Assembly (NCBI RefSeq): GCF_000220985.1
Contig: NZ_AFRW01000136.1
Location: 1-64,000, forward strand
Source: Nesterenkonia sp. F
GTDB lineage: Bacteria > Actinomycetota > Actinomycetes > Actinomycetales > Micrococcaceae
DNA: 64,000 nt
Reading direction: 5' to 3'
The position numbers and the translations under genes were made by a program. The notes beneath the pieces were generated by a model, which did no database searches, was not told where the DNA came from, and worked only from the letters and a program-made list of their open reading frames with translations. Below are positions 34,629-41,913 of this stretch, in pieces (position 1 is the stretch's first letter; every line of letters begins with the position of its first letter).

Positions 34629-35554
34629 GCGTCGTCGCCGAACTCAATCAGCTCAAGAAGACCGGAAAGGGCGGCAAGCGTCGGCATAAGGAGAACAAGG
34701 CCGGCCACCTGTTCCTGCTGCCCTGGACGCTGGGTCTCTTCGGGATCACGCTGTTCCCGATGCTGGCCTCGCTGTACCTGGCCTTCACCGACTACAACCT
34801 GCTGCAGCCGCCCGAGTGGGCCGGGATGGAGAACATCACCCGGATGATCGGCGACGATCGGCTGCACAAGGCGATCGAGGTGACCTTCACCTACGTCTTC
34901 GTCGGCGTGCCGCTGCAGCTGGCGGTCTCGCTGGCGGTGGCCATGCTGCTCGACCGCGGCATGCGCGGTCTGGCCTTCTACCGTTCGGTCTTCTACCTGC
35001 CGTCGATGCTCGGCTCCTCGGTGGCCATCGCGGTGCTGTGGCGCCAGATCTTCGGCCACGGCGGTCTGATCAATCAGATCCTGGGCAGCTTCGGCATCGA
35101 GGGCCAGGGCTGGGTGTCCAGCCCGGACACCGCGCTGAGCACGCTGATCATCCTGCACGTCTGGACGTTCGGCGCGCCGATGGTCATCTTCCTGGCCGGG
35201 CTGCGGCAGATCCCGGAGATGTTCTACGAGGCCGCCAGCATCGACGGCGCCAGCCGATTCAAGCAGTTCTTCACCATCACGATCCCGCTGCTGACCCCGA
35301 TCATCTTCTTCAACCTGGTCCTGCAGCTCATCGGCGCCTTCCAGAACTTCACGCAGGCCTACGTGGTCTCCAACGGAACCGGCGGTCCGGCGGACTCCAC
35401 GCTGTTCTTCACGCTGTATCTGTACCAGCAGGGCTTCAAGGGCTTCGACATGGGCTACGCCTCAGCGATGGCCTGGGTCCTGGTGCTGATCATCGCCTCG
35501 CTCACCGCCATCAACTTCTGGCTGTCCAAGTATTGGGTGCACTACGATGACTGA
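34625..35554 (+). CDS. Carbohydrate ABC transporter permease, MalF/UgpA type
   Basis: A 309-residue inner-membrane permease of the CUT1 family. Six transmembrane helices follow a basic cytoplasmic N-terminus. The EAA loop that contacts the ATPase reads EMFYEAASIDGASRFKQFF, with ITIPLLTPIIFF after it. It overlaps the second permease by 8 bp. No substrate-binding gene or ATPase is in this operon; four related binding lipoproteins lie 18-29 kb downstream, and the ATPase is probably a shared MsiK-type protein elsewhere. Sugar oligomers from plant polysaccharides are the likely cargo (inference). Confidence 0.93.
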   Translation: MSVVAELNQLKKTGKGGKRRHKENKAGHLFLLPWTLGLFGITLFPMLASLYLAFTDYNLLQPPEWAGMENITRMIGDDRLHKAIEVTFTYVFVGVPLQLAVSLAVAMLLDRGMRGLAFYRSVFYLPSMLGSSVAIAVLWRQIFGHGGLINQILGSFGIEGQGWVSSPDTALSTLIILHVWTFGAPMVIFLAGLRQIPEMFYEAASIDGASRFKQFFTITIPLLTPIIFFNLVLQLIGAFQNFTQAYVVSNGTGGPADSTLFFTLYLYQQGFKGFDMGYASAMAWVLVLIIASLTAINFWLSKYWVHYDD

Positions 35555-36518
35555 TTCTCTGCAGACCACTTCCGCCCCCTCCGGCGGCGCTCGGCGCCGC
35601 GAGGAGGACATGAGCGCCAACACCGCCGCGCTCGCCCAGTCCACCGGCGCCGGCGAGGATCACTCGCCGATGAAGTCGACGACGGCCGCCGGCCGCGCCA
35701 CCCGCTCGATCATCAAGCACGTGCTGCTGGTGGTCGCCTCGCTGGGGATGATCTATCCGCTGCTGTGGATGCTGGTCTCCTCGCTGCGCCCCGACGAGCT
35801 GATCTTCCGCGAGTCCGGGCTGCTGCTGACCTCGCTGGAGTTCGGCAACTACATCGAGGGCTGGAACGCGCTGAGCCACCCGTTCAGCCACTTCCTGTGG
35901 AACTCGGCGGTGGTCGTCTTCGGCTCCATCCTGGCGAATCTGATCTCCTGCTCGATGGCGGCCTACGCCTTCGCCCGGCTGGATTTCCGGTTCAAGAAGC
36001 CGATGTTCGCGCTGATGCTGCTGACCATCATGCTGCCGGTGCACGTGGTGATCATCCCGCAGTACATCCTGTTCTCGAACCTCGGCTGGGTGAACACCTT
36101 CCTGCCGCTGATCGTGCCGAAGATCCTGGCCACCGACGCGTTCTTCGTCTTCCTGATGGTGCAGTTCATCCGCGGCATCCCGAAGGACCTGGACGAGGCG
36201 GCCCGCATCGACGGCGCCGGCCATATCCGGATCTTCATCCAGGTCATCCTGCCGCTGATGGTCCCGGCGCTGGCGACGACGGCGATCTTCACGTTCATGT
36301 GGACGTGGAACGACTTCTTCAGCCAGCTGATCTTCCTGACCTCGCCGGACGTGTACACCGTGCCGCTGGCCCTGCAGTCCTTCCTGGACTCGACCGGCGA
36401 GTCCAACTGGGGTGCGATGTTCGCGATGTCGATCGTCTCCATCCTGCCGCTGTTCCTGATCTTCCTGTTCGGTCAGCGGTTCCTCATCAAGGGCATGGCC
36501 ACCACCGGCATCAAGTGA
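35547..36518 (+). CDS. Carbohydrate ABC transporter permease, MalG/UgpE type
   Basis: A 323-residue CUT1 permease with six transmembrane helices after a long hydrophilic N-terminus of about 55 residues. The EAA loop is DLDEAARIDGAGHIRIFIQ, followed by ILPLMVPALATTAIF. An internal ATG at residue 22 (MSANTAALAQ) with AGGAGG upstream is an alternative start. It pairs with the MalF-type permease with which it overlaps. A hairpin at 36559-36617 follows. Confidence 0.93.
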   Translation: MTDSLQTTSAPSGGARRREEDMSANTAALAQSTGAGEDHSPMKSTTAAGRATRSIIKHVLLVVASLGMIYPLLWMLVSSLRPDELIFRESGLLLTSLEFGNYIEGWNALSHPFSHFLWNSAVVVFGSILANLISCSMAAYAFARLDFRFKKPMFALMLLTIMLPVHVVIIPQYILFSNLGWVNTFLPLIVPKILATDAFFVFLMVQFIRGIPKDLDEAARIDGAGHIRIFIQVILPLMVPALATTAIFTFMWTWNDFFSQLIFLTSPDVYTVPLALQSFLDSTGESNWGAMFAMSIVSILPLFLIFLFGQRFLIKGMATTGIK

Positions 36519-36558
36519 TCCGCATCCGGTGATCGGCGGTCGGTCCGTCCGCTCGCAG

Positions 36559-36617
36559 CACGGACGACGACGGCGTCCCGCACCCGCACCGGCGGGCGGG
36601 GCGCCGTCGTCGCCGTG
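36559..36617. terminator. Hairpin after the ABC permease genes
   Basis: CACGG-A-CGACGACGGCG (36559-36575) pairs with CGCCGTCGTCG-CCGTG (36602-36617) with one bulge around a GC-rich loop. It lies 41 bp past the permease stop, so it probably terminates or attenuates transcription ahead of the Gfo/Idh gene. Confidence 0.6.
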
Positions 36618-36777
36618 AGGGCGGCGGGGATGCCCTCGGGCCACCGCACGATGCGTGGAACACATCAGAAGAGCTCTTCTCATTCCCTGTCGTCACGAGC
36701 AGACTGCTGGGAGGACCCTGCATTCCGCCCCATCCCGCGGCCGCCCCGGCGCCCGCGGCCTCGCCGGGCCCGGTCTT

Positions 36778-36788
36778 CCCCCCCCCCC
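36778..36788 (+). repeat. Homopolymeric C11 tract upstream of a Gfo/Idh gene
   Basis: Eleven consecutive C residues lie 29 bp before the GTG start of the oxidoreductase, upstream of its AAGGAG ribosome site. Such tracts are prone to slippage, and here the tract could alter promoter or leader spacing. It may also be a sequencing-sensitive spot. Confidence 0.8.
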
Positions 36789-36817
36789 ATCCGCATCCCG
36801 AAGGAGCTGGCTCACCC

Positions 36818-38176
36818 GTGAGCAACCAGAACACCCGCACCCGGTACGTCATCGTCGGCACGGGCAGCCGCTGCGCGATGTACGTCGACGCCATCCTCGG
36901 CGCCCACGCCGACGTCGCCGAGCTGGTGGCCGTCGCCGACTCCAACCCCGGCCGCGCCGAGCATCATCGGGGGCGGATCGCCGCCGAGCACGGCGCCGAG
37001 GTCGGGACCTTCGACCCGGGGGAGCTGACCGCCGTCGTGCAGGCGCGGAGCATCGACCGGGTGATCATCACCAGCCCCGACTTCACCCACGCCGACTACA
37101 TCGTCGAATCGCTGACCGCCGGCGCCGACGTCGTGGTGGAGAAGCCGCTGACCATCGACGCCGAGTCCAGCGCGCGGATCGCCCGCACCGTCCATGAGAC
37201 CGGCCGGGACGTCACCGTGACCTTCAACTATCGCTACTCGCCGCGGAACACCGCGCTGAAGGCCGCCGTCCAGGAGGGGCGGATCGGCACGGTGACCTCG
37301 ATCGACTTCACGTGGGTGCTGGACACCGTCCACGGGGCCGACTATTTCCGTCGCTGGCACCGGGTGAAGGAGAACTCCGGCGGGCTGCTGATCCACAAGG
37401 CCTCCCACCACTTCGACCTGGTCAACTGGTGGCTCGACGACTCCCCGCAGAGGGTCTACGCCTCCGGCGGGCTGAAGTTCTACGGCGCGGAGAACGCCGC
37501 CGCCCGCGGGATCAGCCCGGCCGAGCGCGGCACCCGCGAGGACTCGGCGTCTGATCCCTTCGCCCTGGATCTGCGCACCGACGAGACGCTGCGGGCGCTC
37601 TACCTGGAGAACGAGCACCACGACGGCTACCGGCGCGACCAGGACGTCTTCGGCGGGGGCATCACCATCGAGGACAACCTCGCGCTGATCGTCGACTACG
37701 CCGGCGGCCCGGTGCTGAACTATTCGCTCAACGCCCACAGCCCCTGGGAGGGATATCGGGTCGCGATCAACGGCACCGAGGGGCGGCTGGAGCTGGAGGT
37801 CGTCGAGCGGGCCGCGGTGCTGCCGGCCTCCGGCGGCTCGCCGGTGGACCCCTCGGTGGCCGAGGACGGCCGCTCCTCCGCGGTCCGCGCCAAGGGCGAG
37901 CGGCTGGTGCTGCAGCGCCACTGGGGCGAGGCCGAGGAGATCGAGATCGTCCAGGGCGAAGGCGCCCACGGCGGCGGCGACCGGCTGCTGCTGGCCGACA
38001 TCTTCACCGGACCCGGCGAGGATCCGTACCACCGCCCCGCCGGGCTGGGCGACGGCATCGAGGCGATCGCCGTCGGCGTCTGCGGCAACGCCTCGCTGGC
38101 CGCCGGCGCGCCGGTGCAGGTGGCCGACGTCGAGCTGGGGCTGGGTGCCGCGGCGACGGCGGCCGCCGCGAGCTGA
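36818..38176 (+). CDS. Gfo/Idh/MocA-family oxidoreductase
   Basis: A 452-residue NAD(P)-dependent sugar oxidoreductase. The Rossmann motif is YVIVGTGSRCAMYVDAI, the conserved EKP motif is VVVEKPLTIDAESS, and the C-terminal alpha/beta domain contains GGLLIHKASHHFDLVNWWL (catalytic Lys/His region). It starts with GTG after AAGGAG. It sits between the permease pair and a NAD-epimerase, so it probably oxidises an imported sugar or its derivative; Gfo/Idh enzymes include 3-dehydrogenases of glycosides. The substrate is unknown. Confidence 0.88.
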   Translation: MSNQNTRTRYVIVGTGSRCAMYVDAILGAHADVAELVAVADSNPGRAEHHRGRIAAEHGAEVGTFDPGELTAVVQARSIDRVIITSPDFTHADYIVESLTAGADVVVEKPLTIDAESSARIARTVHETGRDVTVTFNYRYSPRNTALKAAVQEGRIGTVTSIDFTWVLDTVHGADYFRRWHRVKENSGGLLIHKASHHFDLVNWWLDDSPQRVYASGGLKFYGAENAAARGISPAERGTREDSASDPFALDLRTDETLRALYLENEHHDGYRRDQDVFGGGITIEDNLALIVDYAGGPVLNYSLNAHSPWEGYRVAINGTEGRLELEVVERAAVLPASGGSPVDPSVAEDGRSSAVRAKGERLVLQRHWGEAEEIEIVQGEGAHGGGDRLLLADIFTGPGEDPYHRPAGLGDGIEAIAVGVCGNASLAAGAPVQVADVELGLGAAATAAAAS

Positions 38177-38253
38177 CCGCCGCGCCGTCGTCGGCCGCTC
38201 GGCGCAGGTCCCTCGTCCATGACCCCTGATCCGCCCACTGCAGGAGGCATCTG

Positions 38254-39147
38254 TTGGCTGAACGCATCATCATCACCGGAGGCTCCGGACGACTGGGACG
38301 CAGCGTCGTCGCCGGCTTCGCCGCCACGGAGCACGAGATCATCAGCATCGACCGCGACCTGCCCGAGCAGCCGGTCGACGGCGTCGACCACCGGGCCGTC
38401 GACCTGCTCGACGCCGAGGCGACCGCCGAGCTCTTCGCCGAGGTCTCCCCGACGGCGGTGATCTCGCTGGCGGCCATCGCCGTGCCGTTCGTCGCGCCGG
38501 AGGACGTGATCCTGAAGACCAATGCGGGGATCGCGCAGAACGTCACCGCCGCGGCGGTCGGCTCCGGGGCGAAGACCGTGATCATCGCCTCGAGCCCGTC
38601 GATCATGGGCTACGGCTCGCCGGTCGGCTGGGTCCCGCCGCGGCTGCCGCTGGACGAGGACGTGCCTCCGCAGCCGTGGCACGCCTACGGGCTGAGCAAG
38701 CACGTCGCCGAGCAGGTCGCGGCGATGTTCGCCCAGCAGACCGACGCGGTGAAGTTCATGAGCTTCCGGCCCTGCTACGTGATCGCGCCCGAGGAGTGGG
38801 AGGGCGCCCCCACGCAGCAGGGCCACACCGTCCGCGAGCGGCTGGACGACCCGGCGCTCTCCGCGGTGGCGCTGTTCAACTACGTCGACGCCCGCGACGT
38901 CACCGACTTCCTGCTCGCCGCCCTGGAGCGCAGCGACGCCGTGGAGAACGGCTCGGTGTTCTTCGTGGGGGCGGCCGATGCGCTGGCGCGCCGACCGCTG
39001 GCCGAGCTGGTCCCGGAGCACTTCCCGGACCTGGCGCATCTGGCCGGAGGTCTCTCCGGAGACGCGACGGCGTTCTCCATCGAGAAGGCCCGCCGCGTGC
39101 TCGGCTGGGAGCCCAAGCGCTCCTGGCGCACCGAGCTCGCGCACTGA
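38254..39147 (+). CDS. NAD-dependent epimerase/dehydratase family protein
   Basis: A 297-residue extended SDR. The Rossmann motif is IIITGGSGRLGRSVVAGF, with DRDLPEQ carrying the acidic NAD-binding residue at the end of strand 2. The catalytic Tyr-Lys is in WHAYGLSKHVAEQ, and the Ser region is VIIASSPSIMGYG. It starts with TTG at 38254, supported by AGGAGG 7 nt upstream. It is probably co-transcribed with the Gfo/Idh gene 77 bp upstream and acts on the same sugar. Family B palindrome copy 1 lies 47 bp after the stop. Confidence 0.85.
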   Translation: MAERIIITGGSGRLGRSVVAGFAATEHEIISIDRDLPEQPVDGVDHRAVDLLDAEATAELFAEVSPTAVISLAAIAVPFVAPEDVILKTNAGIAQNVTAAAVGSGAKTVIIASSPSIMGYGSPVGWVPPRLPLDEDVPPQPWHAYGLSKHVAEQVAAMFAQQTDAVKFMSFRPCYVIAPEEWEGAPTQQGHTVRERLDDPALSAVALFNYVDARDVTDFLLAALERSDAVENGSVFFVGAADALARRPLAELVPEHFPDLAHLAGGLSGDATAFSIEKARRVLGWEPKRSWRTELAH

Positions 39148-39194
39148 GGGTCGGGCGCGGGGGCGATGACTCGCCCGGGGCGATGCTCCCAGGG

Positions 39195-39256
39195 CGATGA
39201 CTCCGTGGAAAGTATGGGAAAGTGCGCGCATTCCCGCACGTTCCACGGAGTCATCG
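39195..39256. repeat. 62-bp palindromic repeat, family B copy 1
   Basis: It runs CGATGACTCCGTGGAA to TTCCACGGAGTCATCG, with the core GGGAA-N10-TTCCC around GCGCGC. Copies of identical 62-bp length are at 41723-41784 and 44234-44295. It precedes the rhamnogalacturonan acetylesterase gene. Confidence 0.88.
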
Positions 39257-39293
39257 TGTCTTGCGCGATGCGAAGAGAGCATGCCGCTGGGAG

Positions 39294-39338
39294 TTGATCG
39301 TTACATGTGATTCACCTTACGTTCTCCATGGGTCGTCG
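39294..39338 (+). promoter_or_regulatory. Duplicated promoter block 1 (acetylesterase)
   Basis: A 45-bp block, 44/45 identical to 41820-41864 upstream of the lyase gene. It contains TTGATC (39294-39299), an 18-bp spacer and TACGTT (39318-39323). GTGATTCAC (39307-39315) lies inside the spacer, where a bound regulator would block RNA polymerase. Confidence 0.7.
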
Positions 39339-39387
39339 TTCGGCGACCCGTCCATCGATGATCACGACATCAGGAGGGGAACGTTCG

Positions 39388-41688
39388 ATGGTGGATCGTT
39401 TCAGATCATCCGTGATCGCCGGGGCCTCGACGCTCGCGGCGGCCGGCCTCGTGCTGGGCTCCGCCGGGGGAGCAGCGACCGGCACGACGAGCTCAGGCGG
39501 GGCCGCCACGGCCTCGGAGGCCGCATCCCAGTCGACGGGCGCGCTCGCCGCTCCGGAGTCGGTGCGCGTCGCCCACGCCGAGCCCGGGCGCCTGGACATC
39601 CGCTGGGACGAGGTCTCCGGTGCGCAGGGCTACGTGCTGCTGCGGGCCGACAGCGCCGACGGCGACTACGTCGAGGTCGCGCGCACCGGAGCCCGCGAGG
39701 TCTTCGCGACCGACGACGACGTCGACACCACGGCGGTGCACTACTACCGGGCGCGCGCCGTCGGCGCCGAGGGGCTCTCGGGACCCTCGGCGGCCGCCGT
39801 CGGGCGGCTCGCCGGCGACTCGGTGCCGGAGCCGACGTTCCCGGAGGACGGCAGCCTGACCCTGGACCTCGGACCCGGCCGCGGCGCCGAGGGTGCAGTC
39901 GCCCTGCGCCCCGGGGCGCCCTACACCGCACAGCACCGCGTCGGCTTCGTCGACCTCGAGGAGGTGACGCCCGTCCATCGCGGCCAGGACCCGCTGCACG
40001 GAGATCTGATCACCGTCGGCGACACCGAGCTGGTCGCCGACATCCCCGCCGGCGACTACACCGTCACAGTCGCCGCCGGCGATCCGGAGGCGCCCACGGA
40101 TCTGGCGGTCACCGCCGAGCAGATGCAGAAGGTCGAGCCGGCCCGGCTCGCCGCCGGCGAGACGCGGGAGCTCTCCTTCGACGTCGCGCTCGTCGACGGC
40201 CAGCTGAACCTGGAGTTCTCCGGCGAGGCGGCGACGATCTCGGCCGTGACGATCACCGCCCACCACGAGCGCGAGGCCGCGGAGACGCCGACGGCCTACA
40301 TCACCGGCGACTCCACCGTGCAGACCTATGCCGACGCGTATGCGCCCCAGGCCGGCTGGGGACAGATGCTCGGCCGGTTCCTCGACGACGGCGTCGTCGT
40401 CGACAACCACGCCATCGGCGGGCGCTCGTCGAAGAACTTCATCAGCCAGGGGCGGCTGGACGCCGTGCTGCGCCAGATCCGGCCCGGTGACACGCTCTAC
40501 GTGCAGTTCGGCCATAACGACAACACCTACGGCGTCGACGATCGGTACGCCGCCCCGGCCGACTACCGCAACTATCTGCGCACCTATGTGGAGGGCGCTC
40601 GGCAGCGCGGGGCCACGCCGATCCTGGTCACTCCCGTCTCGCGGCGGGACTTCGATCCCGCCACCGGCGCGTTCAACGTCTCCTTCCCCGAGTACGTCGA
40701 GCAGGCGACGGCGCTGGCCGAGGAGACCGGCACGCCGCTGGTGGACCTCGCGGCCTCCAGCCGCGCGTACCTGGACGAGATCGGCCCTGAGGAGGCGAAG
40801 TCCGTCTTCCTCTGGGTGCCGGCCGGGATCTATCCGAACCGTCCCGACGGCACGCAGGACGACACCCACTTCCAGGAGTACGGTGCGATCCGGATGGCAC
40901 GGCTGGTCGCCGAGGACACCGCGGCGCTGGACGTCCCGCTGGCCGAGCACGTCGTCGACGTCGAGCCGCCGGCCGAGGTGCCCGCGGCGCCGAGCGACCT
41001 GCGGGCCGAGGGCGTCTCGGCCTCCGGGCTGACGCTGCACTGGGCCTCCGGCGACGACGCCGACACCCATCGGGTGCAGATGAAACGCTCCTCTGCCGGC
41101 GAGGACGCCTGGTCGCTGGCCACCACTTCCACCGAGCAGCGCGCGGAGGTCTCCGGGCTGGAGCAGGACGCCTCCTACGACCTGCGCGTGGTCGCTGTGA
41201 ACGCCCGCGACGCCTCGGAGGCCTCGGAGGTGCTGACCGTCGCCACGCGGGCGCCGCTGCACTCCTTCGATCTCCAGCTCTCCGGCGGGCCGACGATGGA
41301 CGGCTTCACGCCGGTGGAGGGGACCACGGCGTACACCGCCGAGCGCGGCCACGGCTTCCTCGCCGGCGAGCCCGACGGCCGGGACCGCGGCGCGGACTTC
41401 GACCCGGCGCCGTCGGATCTGGCGCGGGACTTCCTGCTGCCGAGTGTGGAGACGCCCTTCGCCGTCGATGTCCCCGACGGGACCTACGCCGTGCGGGTGA
41501 TCTGGGGTGACATGATCGGCACCGCCCGGCTCGACGTCGCCGTGGAGGGCGAGGACTTCGGTGCGGCGAACGCCGGCCGCGGCTCCACGAGCAGCCGCGT
41601 GCTGCAGCCGGTGGAGGTCCAGGACGGTCAGCTGACGGTCGAGGCCGACGGCTGGCTCAACGGGGTGGAGATCACCCGGCTGGACTGA
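39388..41688 (+). CDS. Secreted rhamnogalacturonan acetylesterase-like SGNH hydrolase (CE12 type)
   Basis: A 766-residue exported enzyme. A basic-hydrophobic signal peptide (MVDRFRSSVIAGASTLAAAG) is followed by a fibronectin-III domain (about 55-140) and a first jelly-roll-like domain. The SGNH/GDSL esterase core (about 300-530) has block I ITGDSTVQ (Ser309), IGGRSSKNF, QFGHNDN and DDTHFQ (catalytic Asp491/His494). A second Fn3 and a C-terminal domain related to the first accessory domain follow. This matches RhgT/YesT-type CE12 esterases that remove acetyl groups from rhamnogalacturonan. ATG 39388 has AGGAGGGG; a 27-residue in-frame extension is rejected. Confidence 0.85.
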   Translation: MVDRFRSSVIAGASTLAAAGLVLGSAGGAATGTTSSGGAATASEAASQSTGALAAPESVRVAHAEPGRLDIRWDEVSGAQGYVLLRADSADGDYVEVARTGAREVFATDDDVDTTAVHYYRARAVGAEGLSGPSAAAVGRLAGDSVPEPTFPEDGSLTLDLGPGRGAEGAVALRPGAPYTAQHRVGFVDLEEVTPVHRGQDPLHGDLITVGDTELVADIPAGDYTVTVAAGDPEAPTDLAVTAEQMQKVEPARLAAGETRELSFDVALVDGQLNLEFSGEAATISAVTITAHHEREAAETPTAYITGDSTVQTYADAYAPQAGWGQMLGRFLDDGVVVDNHAIGGRSSKNFISQGRLDAVLRQIRPGDTLYVQFGHNDNTYGVDDRYAAPADYRNYLRTYVEGARQRGATPILVTPVSRRDFDPATGAFNVSFPEYVEQATALAEETGTPLVDLAASSRAYLDEIGPEEAKSVFLWVPAGIYPNRPDGTQDDTHFQEYGAIRMARLVAEDTAALDVPLAEHVVDVEPPAEVPAAPSDLRAEGVSASGLTLHWASGDDADTHRVQMKRSSAGEDAWSLATTSTEQRAEVSGLEQDASYDLRVVAVNARDASEASEVLTVATRAPLHSFDLQLSGGPTMDGFTPVEGTTAYTAERGHGFLAGEPDGRDRGADFDPAPSDLARDFLLPSVETPFAVDVPDGTYAVRVIWGDMIGTARLDVAVEGEDFGAANAGRGSTSSRVLQPVEVQDGQLTVEADGWLNGVEITRLD

Positions 41689-41722
41689 GCCTCGAGGCCT
41701 TTCGCGGGCACGCCCCGACCAG

Positions 41723-41784
41723 CGATGACTCCGCGGCACGTGTGGGAATATGCGCGCTTTCCCACACGTGCCGCGGAGTCATCC
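41723..41784. repeat. 62-bp palindromic repeat, family B copy 2
   Basis: CGATGACTCCGCGGCACGTG to CACGTGCCGCGGAGTCATCC, nearly perfect. It shares ends and the GGGAA/TTCCC core with copies 1 and 3. It lies between the acetylesterase stop and the lyase promoter. Confidence 0.88.
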
Positions 41785-41819
41785 ACGGGCGGCGATGCTC
41801 AGACGGCATGCTCAGACTA

Positions 41820-41864
41820 TTGATCGTTACATGTGATTCAGCTTACGTTCTCCATGGGTCGTCG
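41820..41864 (+). promoter_or_regulatory. Duplicated promoter block 2 (lyase)
   Basis: 44/45 identical to the block at 39294. TTGATC (41820-41825), an 18-bp spacer and TACGTT (41844-41849). GTGATTCAG replaces the GTGATTCAC palindrome of block 1. About 50 bp downstream GTGAATCGTTTCAG (41917-41930) overlaps the start of the gene and resembles a LacI operator, but it is also coding. Confidence 0.7.
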
Positions 41865-41913
41865 AGCGGCGGCTCACTCGTATCTGTTCTCGATATTCGG
41901 AGAGGAACGATCA

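Noticed and set aside
36618-36817. A small gene between the permeases and the Gfo/Idh gene
   Set aside because: Frames here are short, Pro/Arg-rich and have no ribosome site; only the C11 tract and the Gfo/Idh ribosome site are notable.
39307-39387. 27-residue N-terminal extensions of the acetylesterase (and equally of the lyase at 41833-41913)
   Set aside because: Both frames are open and similar, but a good ribosome site precedes the inner ATG and a signal peptide begins there; the similarity is explained by the duplicated promoter block.
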